Source of the DNA: Gonatopus flavifemur
Lineage: Eukaryota; Arthropoda; Insecta; Hymenoptera; Dryinidae
Length of the DNA: 64,000 nt
Direction: 5' to 3'
Assembly: GCA_018340375.1 (NCBI GenBank)
Contig: JAFFJZ010000003.1
Location: 51,429,006-51,493,005 of the forward strand
Made by a program: the position numbers and the translations under genes. The notes beneath the pieces are model-generated. The model worked only from the letters and a program-made list of their open reading frames with translations. It searched no databases and was not told the DNA's origin. Each line of letters starts with the position of its first letter. Within the stretch, counting starts at the first letter, position 1. Positions 11,098-22,161 of the stretch are shown piece by piece.

Positions 11098-14000
11098 TGT
11101 TTTATAGCTCAAATGTATAGAGAGAAATGTAAGAAAATTGTTGCTAATATTTTCTTACATTCGTACGACAACTGTGCAAACGAACAAGACGATACTATCA
11201 ACAATCTGAATACGTAGAGTAAACTCGAACCTCGACATCGCAAATGTGAATACAACGACCCCGCTGTGCAAGAAATTATTGCAGACAAATTGTGGCAATA
11301 TGGTCAACAGCTTGAATCTACCCAATATTGAATGTACATTTCGAAATCACGTGTGTCATTTTCAGGAAACCTCGTTGCCATAATTTCCAGTCTGCACAAC
11401 ATTGTAAGGATATTATTTCTGCAAAAGTCTCCTTTGTAATGCATATGAATGATGTTGTGTGATAACGCCTGATAATCTTCCAAACGCGATTTTGAAATCA
11501 CATTGTCGCAATGTGCTGTAATATTACATGTTCAGGGGGACAAGACTTTTCTGAAACCAGAAAAAAGAGCGGGAATTGTAACTATTCTAAAAATTTTCAT
11601 CTACAACGGTAAGGACTTTTTATGGAACGAGGATATGAAACTTTATGGATCTACATGACAAACAAAACCACCATAGTTTACATTTTCCTTCCTTGAATTA
11701 TCAAAAAACTTTCTGAAATCTCGTATAAAAAACTCCTCGAAAAGAAAAAGCATTGTTTTTCCTTCAAAGAATAGAAATAAGTTACACCTTTAACGAGAGC
11801 GGGAATTTTTTTTATACGATTCAAATCATTTCCATTCAAAGACCACTGAAAAATAAGAATATCAAAAAAATCATCCGATACTCCTTATGAATGTTTACCG
11901 ACCAACCAGGCTATTGCAATACGCGATTAATAGCTTACATTCCAGCTAAAGTGACGGAAGATACAAACGTATATTAAAAAGTGAGAATTTAATCAGTTTT
12001 TATTAGATAGATAGTTGCAATAAAAAAATTGAATTACATGCATTATGAGTATTAGATATTATATGGAGAAAATTCAACAAAAATGACATCCAGAAAAACA
12101 ATGATTCTATAAATATTAAGATTAAGGTTTATGCATTTTACAACTAATCGAAGGTAAGGATTGAAACCTACATAATACATTCACAATTCGGAACACATCC
12201 GTTACTAGATTTTCATTTCAAAACAAGTTGAAGGAAAGTGCGAACGGTGACGTGGAGACAATGGAGGAACAAAATAACCGGCCATATATAAATTAGGATT
12301 TTATATCGAGCAAATAAAGAACGATCAATAAATTAGACTAAAAGTATGTTATAATAGAGAATGAATGGTAAAGTTCCGTATATAAATATATGAATATATT
12401 ATTATCATCATCATAATTATTATTATTAGGATATTTCATTTCCAATAAGCAAGATGAAAATGAATCTCCCGGTGGACAACTTTTATGAGCCCTGGTTGAT
12501 TGTCTTGGCTGTGCGCGTATCGTACGAGTCTATAGTTTAATACTATTCTCTGTAAATATTATATTTAAATAAATTATTCGCTTATTATTCATTTCATCTA
12601 TTCACCGCTTAATCATTCCATCGTTTATATTTTTGTTGATATAGTAGAAATAAAGTCTACGGTGATTAGGATTAAATGGTATACGTATGATACATTGTAG
12701 TCTTCGATGTATTACGCATAGATCGAAAGTTTTTGATAATTCGCACAAAAGTTATCATTATTTATTATTATAATTATTATCATTGGTTCATTGAATTGAG
12801 AATATATATTTATGCGAAGGAAAAAAATTATTGCACTAATTTATAAATTTTTATTGTATGTTTTGTTAATCTCGAACTTGAATAACTTTTCAATCACAAT
12901 TGAAAGAAAATTGTACAAGTGTTTTTTGATTAAAATGAGAATAGTGTGGTTTTGAATATAGGAAACTACGATGGATAGACTACAATGGTCTGTATTTAAA
13001 TCAAAAGCAAAAAAGAAGATCTGATTTCATTGGGTACCTTAAGTTGGGGCAGCAAATTTTTTGCTGCAACAGCAATCTATTTCCGATTTTTCAGAATTGA
13101 TTTATTATTCTGCATAAAATATTGAAAAATTCGCTGTTTCAATTAATTACTTTGCTCTCTCAGCAATCCATTTACTGCGTGTGAGAGTATCTTGAGCAGT
13201 AAATATTCAAACTTGAATTCTTCAGTAATTGAGAAAGCGAATTGTAATTGAAAATTTATGAAGAGTTAGAGATATTCATTGGAGAAGTTTCATTGATTAA
13301 ATGAAACTCTTCAAAAGAGTTGCATTTTGATTTGCCAAGCTAGAAGAGAATGAGAAAAATTTATACGCGCACGCGAATGACAGATATACGTGTCCACTAA
13401 TTAGAATTTCGAAGGAAAAGGAAGAGAAATCCGCAGCAGACATAGTGAAAAAAATTCCCGATATCGTACACTACTCTTAATAACTTTGTATGAGGTATTA
13501 AGGCTTTAGGCGGTTTTAGGAGATTTTTATACCATTTTTAAGGCGATTGAAAAACGCTGATAACAACTGATTATATTTATTGCACGTTTACTTGTTGCCG
13601 TTTTGTTATGTACATATATACATATATGTATATGGGCATACCATGTGTTTTCGAAAGTACGCAAGTGCAACCGCCCTGCTTGAGAAAATAAATTGATCGA
13701 AAGGGAAATGTAACAATATATTCTACGATCGAATTTGCATGAGGGAAGAAAAGAAATGAACTGGAGAAACAAAAAAACCAAAGTAGAAATAATGGTGAAT
13801 ATTTTCCTATGTACAGCTTTACCTATGAATATATTTTCTTCTTCTTCTTCTTATTCTTCTTTTTCTTAAGGTAGGGCTAAATGCACTGCAATCGGATGTC
13901 GAAAATGTGTTACCTATTGTAATATAAACTCTATACATATATATTATATATTGATATGTCTTATTATATCATACACGCATCGCTTGAAATTTCAATCATT

Positions 14001-15026
14001 TGATATTTCATTACCTGCTTCTAACGCATCATCATTATCAATAATAATCATAAATATGGTGTAGTTTTACAATTATCACTCTCGAGGAGACCATGGTCAA
14101 ATCGTCTCTGTGATTGCGATGATAAAGGCAATTAAAGCTTTCAAAAGGAATACGAGCTGATAGTTCATGGCTCTCTTATACGATATCATACCCAGGAAGA
14201 ATATTAAATAAATCTCGTGATAATTGTGTTCAAAGAAGGACTTATCGAATTCTAATGAGAGTTGAAAAGCTTTGTATCGTTTGAATCCTTTCCTAGATAT
14301 GTTTTTCGATTTTCGGATGAAATATTAATTGAATTGATCTGTTCCGTTAGTAAATGAAATTAAATTCAGTGAAATGGACATCTTTATTCTTTTTCTCTCT
14401 TTCTCTAATGAATCTCAATTGGTTAAGTAGGATTTTTATATGGCTTTTAAAAATATCGCTAAAGTGCTTCTTCTCATGCTATGTGATTGTTATTGAATGA
14501 TTATGGATTTATTTATTTATTTATGCACGTACAATTTATCGATGCACACGTATTTATATTCATCGATTCTTTACTGTAATCATTATAAATTGCGCAAATG
14601 TGTTATTATATTTTTATGTTAGCAAATGTTACCGATCGTATGAAATAAACAAATGTCCAAAGATAAAATAAAAAACACATTCCTCTTATATAGAACTTCA
14701 CACTTGTTGATAAAGATTTAGTCTTATATTTCTAAAACGAATTATCTGAAGTATAATGTACAATAATATACCGTATTGAAGTATATCGTAATACTTCTGT
14801 AAGGCATATCAAATATTTCTAAAATAAACTTTAAATTAATGTCTCGATATCTTATGATTTTTCTTGGAAATATCCAAATGGGAAAAATTCAAGTATATGT
14901 TTCCTGACGATGACTTATCTTGTAGTCGTTCGTAAATTTTGCTCGACCGAAATATCAGAACTTCGTACCACCACCGATGAAACGTTTCACCTCCGCGTTG
15001 CTCTGCACGGATGTGAGGGGTACATA
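11098..15026. other. Long AT-rich intergenic stretch
   Basis: No coding sequence or RNA gene recognised. It contains TTATTA/ATTATT-rich patches (about 12405-12430, 12760-12780), a TATA-rich palindrome near 13614-13632 and a CTT-rich run at about 13829-13866. A relict TTGCT/AGCAA patch sits near 13045-13170. Otherwise I see nothing. Confidence 0.5.
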
Positions 15027-15453
15027 CCCCTAGATAACATCAGAAGTCTTCTGAACGTTTTAGCAACATAACCTAAGTTCTGCGCGGCTTGATGTCCGGG
15101 GAGTAGGTTTTGATATGTTCAGAGAACCTCCATTTTTAGTGCACCCGAATACGCTCCCGGTACATTCTTTTCACCTCACACGGAACGTCCTTAGTATGTT
15201 TTCCAAACGTACTTCCATGGAAACTAACCGTTACAAACATATGTGTAGTATCGCAGAACGTCATTGACATCTTTATTGAACACATCCCCAAAACGTCGCT
15301 TGGTGAAGATAAATAGAACATTACGGAACATTTGTATGTCTCTGGGACGTACACGCGACGTTTTTAGAACGTCCTGGAATCTCATTTGAACGTTCTCTGT
15401 GTGAGCAAGTACGTTTTGTGAATGTTTAGAAAACCTCCCGATGCTATCCGGGC
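15027..15453. repeat. GAACGTT-rich inverted-end element, copy 2
   Basis: Matches 7009-7434 over its full length with only scattered substitutions. It starts at CCCCTAGATAACATC and ends GATGCTATCCGGGC. TA precedes the left end and follows the right end, compatible with a TA target site, although copy 1 does not show this. Non-coding. Confidence 0.65.
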
Positions 15454-15594
15454 TACTTAAAGAATCTCATTGAACCGATTGATTCTCATTACTTCCGATG
15501 CAGAAAACCGATTCAAACCCATTAAAAATTGATTCTCAATGGGTTTGGATCAGTTTTCTGAAAATCAATCGGTTCAGTGAGATTCTTTAAGTAG
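15453..15594. repeat. Foldback hairpin, 142 bp
   Basis: CTACTTAAAGAATCTCA at the left is inverted as TGAGATTCTTTAAGTAG at the right. Pairing continues through GAACCGATTGATT and AACCCATT to a short loop. It abuts the end of copy 2 of the GAACGTT element. Confidence 0.75.
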
Positions 15595-15959
15595 GAACAT
15601 TTTCCCCAAGTTCCATCTACCTCAAATCTACGCGAAGCGACGTGAAGATGATGTATGCCATGGGTGGACACAGGGAAAGAGAATTTGGTCGTTCACATCA
15701 AGTTCAATCAATTTGGACCGACAGAGCAAATTCCATATGACGATAAAATTTTTGTTTTTACTCTCAATGAGAACAAATTTTTGGAAAAACAGGGAAAGAA
15801 AGGGTTGAATCATCCACATAATCATTCCATCATCAGCATAAATGTATATAAATATATATATATTTTATATTTAATATATATATCATATATATATTTCATG
15901 TGCACTAAAGAAAATTCTCTTGAATAAAAACACGTCCATGACAACTGACAATAACGGTT
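15595..15959. other. Flank of the Ty3 insertion, no gene
   Basis: An overlapping 90-residue open frame has no recognisable features and ends in an AT-rich tract. There is a long TATATA run at about 15841-15900. Confidence 0.4.
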
Positions 15960-15964
15960 GCGAA

Positions 15965-16216
15965 TGTTGTGATTGCGTGGATGAGTGATGGTTTTGTTAT
16001 TAATTAAATGCAACACATTGATTATAATAACTTGTAGACATATATTTGTCTGTGTCAAATTATGAGCAAGATACATATATACTGATATAATGCACCGACA
16101 ATTACGTATCGAGCCGGTGTGTCGACAAGCAGCTCCGCATGATGACTGATCATCATTAGCGTGGTGTTGCGCTCCCCCCTACCAATCGTCTCTATGACAC
16201 AAGCCGTCATAGAACA
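15965..16216 (-). repeat. 3' LTR of the Ty3 element
   Basis: 252 bp, identical to 21309-21560 except one base near 16182 (C here, T in the other LTR). On the element strand it begins TGTTCTATGACGGC and ends ATCACAACA. Confidence 0.95.
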
Positions 16217-16230
16217 TCTTTCCTTTTACC
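16217..16230 (-). other. Polypurine tract of the Ty3 element
   Basis: On the element strand this reads GGTAAAAGGAAAGA directly before the 3' LTR, the expected primer position for plus-strand DNA synthesis. Confidence 0.75.
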
Positions 16231-16323
16231 TTATTTTATTATTTTTTTTTTTTTATTTTTTTTTTTGAGATTCTTAAAAATTACTATCTAAATATGTGTA
16301 CATTGTCGCTCATGCTCTTACAT

Positions 16324-19300
16324 TTATATATACATTTTATTTTGAAAGGTTACAAGTTCAGTTTTTTTTGGTGCTTTACTTATTCTACCAAATTTTGTGA
16401 CCATCATATGACTAGTATTTTTGATATTTCTATTTAGTTTTGGCGTGTCTTGACCTTTGCTGTTATCTGGTGATACCATTTTTTCATTTAGACTACAATA
16501 ACTATCGTCACTATCACTGTCTACGTGATCGTCAATAAGGGGACTATCTATATTCCTTTCGCTTCCACCTGATGAGTGAGAATGAACCTCTACAGATACG
16601 TCAATAATTTCATCGCAATTTGCGTTTTCTAGTATATCATTTTCGCATCTATTTACATTTGCGCTGGTGTTTGGATTATCTAATACATTCACATTTTCAA
16701 GTCTATTTACATTCTTAATTCTAATTACATTTTCGAGAGTATTTACATTTTCACGAGAAATCGGATTATCATTAGCGTTTACATTTTCAGCTGAATTCTC
16801 TATATTTTCTTGACATAGATTGTCAATGTCATCAAAATGTGGAGTTTCTACTATTTGATATTGATGCCTTGGATTGATTATCCATTTTCCGCTTGGTGGA
16901 GTTTTTCTTTCAATAAATGGTTTTATATCACTAATATTACGTCTTACTCTATTTCCTTTTTTATTCACAAGTATATATGATCGCGGTACATTACGAACTT
17001 TTTCTACAATGTTTGCTTTTTCCCAGGTTTTAGTAAAGTTATTTCTCAATAGTACTATTTGATTTGGCCCAAATGTTACAGGATCAATCTCATTTCTTCT
17101 TTGCGCTGTTTTATTGTAGTTCTCCTTGATTTTATTACGATTGAAATCAATTTGACTTTCAACCTGTGATGATATCTTAGTCGGTTTTAATCTATCTGCT
17201 AATATGGGCAGTTTAGTCCTTAAGGATCTACCCTGAAGCAATTGCGAAGGACTCGCATTAATCCCACTTAACGGGGTGTTATTATAATTTAGCAACCCTA
17301 ATTCCAAATTCTTCTCACCGGTTTTCTTAAGCAGCTGTTTGACTATGCCTACAGCTTTTTCAACCAGTCCATTTGACTGCGAATGGTAGGGACTGATAGT
17401 ATTTAGATCAAATTCCCATTCGTTCGCGAATGCTCGAAATTCTCGGCTTGAAAACGGTACATTATCCGCAATTACAATTTTCGGTATTCCAAAACGAGCA
17501 AAAATTTTCTTCAACTCACTAATTACCGAACCTGCGGTTTTGGAATTCAATTTAGAGGCTTCGAGCCATCTCGAGTAATAATCTTGAACTACCAAGTAAT
17601 CTTTACCATTCAATTCCGCAATGTCTATCCCAATCTTCAGATACGGAGTTTTAGGCACTTCGTGCTGAATTATTGAAAATTTTTTCTGTTTGGGAGCGTG
17701 CGTTTGGCATGTTTCGCAACTCTGTACAAACATTTTTATATCTTTAATCATTTGAGGCCAATAAAACAATTGTTTAGCCTGTTCAATTAGTTTGACCATT
17801 CCTAAATGAGTTTCATGAAGAACATTTAATATATAAGTTCGCAAAGTTTTAGGTATTATTAGACGATTCTCTAAGTAACACAAATCATTTTCTACAGTGA
17901 TATTATTTCTTTCATTTACATAGTTCTTAAGATCCTTATTATGAAACGTTTTCGTTGACTTAGGCCAACCTTCTTTATAGTACTTAAGTAATCTACTCAA
18001 ACTATCATCTTTACTTGTTTCTCGCTGAAACTCCAATAATTTATCTTCAGACATTACTACTTCTTGAATTTCAATACTATGTACAATTTCATTATTTTCA
18101 ACATCGATATCAGGACGTGTATTATTCAAGAAATCCCGACTTAGATAATCTGCTACATACATTTTGCTTCCCGGAACAAATTGCAATTTTATGTTGTATA
18201 AAAATAATTTCTCTTTAATACGCTTAAGTCGGTTATTAGTTATTTTAGATACTGGCTTGTTCATGATGGCTAGTAGCGGTTTATGATCAGTTTGAACCGT
18301 GATTTGACATCCATAGATGTACTGGTGGAATTTTCGACATGCAAATAATATGGCTAGCAATTCCTTTTCAATTTGTGCCCAACGCTTTTCATTTTCACCT
18401 AACGTTCGAGATGCATACATTACGATTCTACCTTCTTGTAAAAGACAAGATCCTAAACCTGATTCAGATGCATCAGTTTGGATTAAGGCAGGTTTATTTG
18501 GGTCAAAACTAACTAAGACCGGTGCTTGTGTTAGTTGACTTTTCATTCGTTGAATTGCTTGCTCTTGCACGTCTGTCCATTCAAATCTAACATTATTTTT
18601 TGCCAGTTCTCTCAACGGTTGGGTTAATTCCGCCATATTCGGAATAAAATCTCTAACGTAATTTATCATTCCAAGGAACCGTTGGATTTGTTTCTTATTA
18701 TTCGGATTTGATAACGACTTAATTGCCTCTATCCTATTGGGATCTATTGACATCCCTTCCTGGTTGAAGACATGTCCGAGAAATTTTACCTCATCTTGAC
18801 AATATCTGACTTTATCAGCGTTAAACTTGATATTATATTTTCGCGCTCTATTGAAGACTTCAGTCAGGGTCTCATCCATTTGTTGTTTCGTTTCCGTAGC
18901 AAGGAACAGATCATCAAAGTATATGATAGCATCTTTTATATCACCAAAGTATTTATTCATTAGTTTTTGAAAAGCCTCAGGGGCTACATTGATTCCAAAA
19001 GGCATTCGTTTAAAGCATAGTGTCCCTATTGGTGTCGAGAAAGAACATAATCTACTAGATTCATCGTCTAGCTCTATTTGATAAAACGCGTCACGTATAT
19101 CTAGCAGACTGAAGAATTTTTTTCCTCTCAAACGTGGTGCTATTTCGTTGAGGGTAGGGATTGGAAATTTCTCGACTAATAGATTCTGATTCAATTTCTG
19201 CGGGTTGAGACAAATTCTCAAGGTCTTATTTGGTTTTTCAACTATGATTATATCATTAAGCCATTCGACTGGCCCATTTACTTTTTCCAATATTCCCTGA

Positions 19301-20886
19301 CTAATTAATTCTTCAAGTTTGGTGATGTATTGTGCCCTTAGTTTTAGTCGAATACGCGGATGTGACTCATACTTCGGTTTTACATCATCTTTCAATTTCA
19401 ATGATATCGTTTCTGGGAATTTCCCTATACCGTGAAAGATATCTTTATACTTTGATAATATTTCATCTTTACTGTGAAAGTCAATAGTATTTACATTATT
19501 ATCTTTGTTTCCCATTAAGTCAATTTTTTCTATACGTTTAATTAAATTCAGCTTAGTACATAAATCACGACTTAGTAACGGTTCTAAATGTTGGTCATTT
19601 ATTTCTTCAATAATATAGAAATTTTCACAATAGTTTTGATTTTTGCATCGAAAAGACATTAGTATCATTCCTACAATTTCCAATTGTTGACCACCATAAG
19701 CCTTAGCTTTAACATTGATTTTGTTAATCTTGGATTTAGGATATAAGTCGTTCATTTTATTAAATATTTTCAGTGGAATGGTTGTTATATCACTACCCGA
19801 ATCTAATTTGAACTTTACTTTATATTTGTTTCCAAAGATTAACGATTCTCGCCAAGGTTCGTCAAGGCTATCAATATTTACATTTTCATCTACTAAGATC
19901 TGATCACTATTTACATTTGACTTGCTATTTCGCCTTTGAAATTTATTTCTATTCAATTCCGATCTCTTTACTGTTACATTATTTAATTGAAGGAATTCAT
20001 CAGAGTTATCAAATTCATGATGCTTTATTACATTAACATTGAAATTTTTACCTGGTTTTCTCATAACATTTCGGTCTTCAACCTTACAATGTTTTCGATT
20101 TTTGCATCCTATTGCAAAATGATGTAGATTAGAACAGATGTTGCACGTTTTGTTGTATGCAGGACATTGTCTTCTTCCGTGGTTCCTTCCGCACTTTTTA
20201 CAATCGTAGTTTTCGTTGGGTTGTTGATTCCAGGAAGGCGTTGTCATCTGACGTTGTTCTGATCCATTTTTTCCACGATGTTTATGTCCGAAGTTATTAT
20301 TCGACGTACGAACTGCATCAACTATTTGATCTTCGTAGAGGGATTCTCGATTGTCAGTAACAAGTGCCTGACTTTCCTTAGCCAGCTCCGATGCTCTCCC
20401 AATTTTGATAACGTTTTCGAGGGTGATCTCCGGTTCACGTAGGAATCTTTCTTGCAAGGTTTTGTCTCTCAAACCCAATATTATCCTCACTTTTAATAGA
20501 TTATCGTGAAGATCTCCGAATTCACAGGATTTTATAAGTTTCCTCAATTCCAGCACAAAACGATCGAACTTTTCATCAGGTGACTGCGTGCGTTTAAAGA
20601 ATTTAAATTGTTCGACAATTACATTCGTCTTTGGTGAACAATATTTTTCAAGTCCGTCGAAAATCTCTTTTACCGGTTTATCTAATAGTCCTAGACTTTC
20701 GATTATTTCGTTGGCATCATCACCGATTAATGAGTGGAGCACCGCGGTCTCGATCTCAGGTTTATCTATCACCTTTTTATTCGCTGTTACATAAAGTTCA
20801 TATCTTCTTTTGAATTGTTTGAGATTTTCTTTTAAATTTCCGGTTAATATGAGTTCGGTCGGTGGACTTATTAGTTGAGTCGTCAT
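16324..20886 (-). CDS. Ty3/gypsy Gag-Pol polyprotein (intact, 1520 residues)
   Basis: Residues 1-220 are Gag-like. Two zinc knuckles lie at about 229-241 (CX2CX3HX4C) and 248-261 (CX2CX3HX5C). An aspartic protease site, LDSGSDITTIP, is at about 361. Reverse transcriptase spans about 500-700 with LLDIRDAFYQ and the active-site YFDD near 656. RNase H follows (LIQTDASESGLG near 801; TDHKPLLA near 866). Integrase has an N-terminal HHCC zinc site (HETHLGM, then CETC near 1057) and a catalytic triad Asp about 1088, Asp about 1141, Glu about 1176, i.e. D,D35E spacing. The C-terminal ~150 residues are Asn-rich with repeated NVN/ENVN units. Gag and Pol are one frame with no shift or stop. The start ATG at 20884-20886 is the first in the frame. 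Reverse transcription and integration of the element itself would be its role. Confidence 0.95.
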   Translation of the reverse strand: MTTQLISPPTELILTGNLKENLKQFKRRYELYVTANKKVIDKPEIETAVLHSLIGDDANEIIESLGLLDKPVKEIFDGLEKYCSPKTNVIVEQFKFFKRTQSPDEKFDRFVLELRKLIKSCEFGDLHDNLLKVRIILGLRDKTLQERFLREPEITLENVIKIGRASELAKESQALVTDNRESLYEDQIVDAVRTSNNNFGHKHRGKNGSEQRQMTTPSWNQQPNENYDCKKCGRNHGRRQCPAYNKTCNICSNLHHFAIGCKNRKHCKVEDRNVMRKPGKNFNVNVIKHHEFDNSDEFLQLNNVTVKRSELNRNKFQRRNSKSNVNSDQILVDENVNIDSLDEPWRESLIFGNKYKVKFKLDSGSDITTIPLKIFNKMNDLYPKSKINKINVKAKAYGGQQLEIVGMILMSFRCKNQNYCENFYIIEEINDQHLEPLLSRDLCTKLNLIKRIEKIDLMGNKDNNVNTIDFHSKDEILSKYKDIFHGIGKFPETISLKLKDDVKPKYESHPRIRLKLRAQYITKLEELISQGILEKVNGPVEWLNDIIIVEKPNKTLRICLNPQKLNQNLLVEKFPIPTLNEIAPRLRGKKFFSLLDIRDAFYQIELDDESSRLCSFSTPIGTLCFKRMPFGINVAPEAFQKLMNKYFGDIKDAIIYFDDLFLATETKQQMDETLTEVFNRARKYNIKFNADKVRYCQDEVKFLGHVFNQEGMSIDPNRIEAIKSLSNPNNKKQIQRFLGMINYVRDFIPNMAELTQPLRELAKNNVRFEWTDVQEQAIQRMKSQLTQAPVLVSFDPNKPALIQTDASESGLGSCLLQEGRIVMYASRTLGENEKRWAQIEKELLAILFACRKFHQYIYGCQITVQTDHKPLLAIMNKPVSKITNNRLKRIKEKLFLYNIKLQFVPGSKMYVADYLSRDFLNNTRPDIDVENNEIVHSIEIQEVVMSEDKLLEFQRETSKDDSLSRLLKYYKEGWPKSTKTFHNKDLKNYVNERNNITVENDLCYLENRLIIPKTLRTYILNVLHETHLGMVKLIEQAKQLFYWPQMIKDIKMFVQSCETCQTHAPKQKKFSIIQHEVPKTPYLKIGIDIAELNGKDYLVVQDYYSRWLEASKLNSKTAGSVISELKKIFARFGIPKIVIADNVPFSSREFRAFANEWEFDLNTISPYHSQSNGLVEKAVGIVKQLLKKTGEKNLELGLLNYNNTPLSGINASPSQLLQGRSLRTKLPILADRLKPTKISSQVESQIDFNRNKIKENYNKTAQRRNEIDPVTFGPNQIVLLRNNFTKTWEKANIVEKVRNVPRSYILVNKKGNRVRRNISDIKPFIERKTPPSGKWIINPRHQYQIVETPHFDDIDNLCQENIENSAENVNANDNPISRENVNTLENVIRIKNVNRLENVNVLDNPNTSANVNRCENDILENANCDEIIDVSVEVHSHSSGGSERNIDSPLIDDHVDSDSDDSYCSLNEKMVSPDNSKGQDTPKLNRNIKNTSHMMVTKFGRISKAPKKTELVTFQNKMYI

Positions 20887-21295
20887 TCTGATGGATTATA
20901 TTCACTGCTGTTAAGTCTTTTCTTTTCAAAACTTTGAATAATTCACCACCGATTCATTGTGTTTTATTCATTCAATCGTTCGCAATTATGTAATTAGTTA
21001 CACATAATTCGAGTTTTCTTATTATATTTCACCTTAGAGTTTTACTTCTCGACCATCACGTTATTTCCACAACAATACACGTGTTCACAGATACTTGCGG
21101 TTCATGTAATTCATACATGAAGCACATATTCTCCGTCACGAATAACAGTTTTCACGTTTGTTCTGCGTTCATGAAATTAATACATGAAACACACATCTAC
21201 GACGTTACGATTTCAATTTTCAGTATGTCGAGGGATTCCTTAGTTACACACACGTTCCCGTTCGTTTGTATCTATGTAATTAATACATCAGACAA
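20887..21295 (-). other. Ty3 leader between primer site and Gag-Pol
   Basis: Untranslated leader. It holds three similar hairpin-prone repeats built on CATGTAATTAATACATG-like words (near 21104, 21170 and 21275), about 70-100 bases apart. These could be RNA structures for packaging or dimerisation, but that is inference only. Confidence 0.6.
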
Positions 21296-21308
21296 ATCCT
21301 CGTCGCCA
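21296..21308 (-). other. Primer-binding site, tRNA-Ser
   Basis: On the element strand TGGCGACGAGGAT directly follows the 5' LTR. This is the complement of the 3' end of metazoan tRNA-Ser(GCT) (ATCCTCGTCG plus CCA), 13 of 13 bases by my recollection of that tRNA. Confidence 0.8.
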
Positions 21309-21560
21309 TGTTGTGATTGCGTGGATGAGTGATGGTTTTGTTATTAATTAAATGCAACACATTGATTATAATAACTTGTAGACATATATTTGTCTGTGTC
21401 AAATTATGAGCAAGATACATATATACTGATATAATGCACCGACAATTACGTATCGAGCCGGTGTGTCGACAAGCAGCTCCGCATGATGACTGATCATCAT
21501 TAGCGTGGTGTTGCGCTCCCCCCTATCAATCGTCTCTATGACACAAGCCGTCATAGAACA
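21309..21560 (-). repeat. 5' LTR of the Ty3 element
   Basis: 252 bp, one mismatch to the 3' LTR. It would hold the promoter for the genomic RNA, but no confident TATA or initiator is called. Confidence 0.95.
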
Positions 21561-21606
21561 GCGAATGCGAGAAAATATTTCTCTTTCTCTCTTTGAAATA
21601 TATATC

Positions 21607-21812
21607 TACACGGAGATAAATTTATGGTTAAATTCACTATGGTATTTTGTAACCGAGGAACAGACTGAATTTACGATGAACTTTACCATGACGAGACAAT
21701 AGAAGCATGATCAAATTCACTATGTTTTACAGTAAATGCCATTGGAAAGTCAGTCTGTTCCTCGGGCACAAGAATGACATAGTAAATTTAATTACAAATT
21801 TCTTTCCGTGTA
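21607..21812. repeat. Foldback MITE with TACACGGAGA ends
   Basis: TACACGGAGATAAATTTA at the left pairs with the right end reading AAATTTCTTTCCGTGTA. Inward, CCGAGGAACAGACTG is inverted as CAGTCTGTTCCTCGG. It is a 206-bp non-coding hairpin element. Confidence 0.7.
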
Positions 21813-22161
21813 TTCTGAACAAGCTAATAATTTTTCTCGTTTTCCACTGAGATGAAAGTATTCCAAATTCATTTCAATCAAATGAAGTTTGTTAACTATT
21901 AACAAATCTTATTTGACCCAAAGATGATTCGTTTATAATTAATAAGCCTCTTTCCCCAGATAGGACGAGTGTTCTAATAGAATTCTGTATGAATACATTA
22001 TATTCATTTCAAGCTCTTTTAGAAATCTTGTGCTAATCTGGGTTGTCACAGACAAACTCTCTTTTTAGCGTATGAAGGTATTTTATTCATAAAACGCTCT
22101 GCACACCATGCGAAAGAAGGTAAATAAAACACAAATTTTTACTGTTTTGATAGAAATCATG
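21813..22161. other. Intergenic DNA, no gene
   Basis: Contains a short stretch (about 21835-21950) similar to the interior of the 8182 MITE in opposite orientation. Nothing else seen. Confidence 0.4.

Larger units (their letters stand above)
15960..21565 (-). mobile_element. Complete Ty3/gypsy (Mag-like) LTR retrotransposon with target duplication
   Basis: The element proper is 15965-21560 (5596 bp), flanked by the 5-bp duplication GCGAA at 15960-15964 and 21561-21565. The LTRs begin TG and end CA and are 252 bp each. Reading on the minus strand, the order is 5' LTR, tRNA-Ser primer site, ~400-bp leader, a single Gag-Pol frame, polypurine tract and 3' LTR. There is no env frame. One intact frame plus tRNA-Ser priming is what I would expect of the Mag lineage; the lineage call is from memory and not computed. 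The single LTR difference shows recent insertion, and every visible catalytic motif is present, so it may be active. Confidence 0.95.

Noticed and set aside
13527..13781. 84-residue minus-strand frame with hydrophobic start
   Set aside because: AT-rich intergenic DNA; length expected by chance and no motif.
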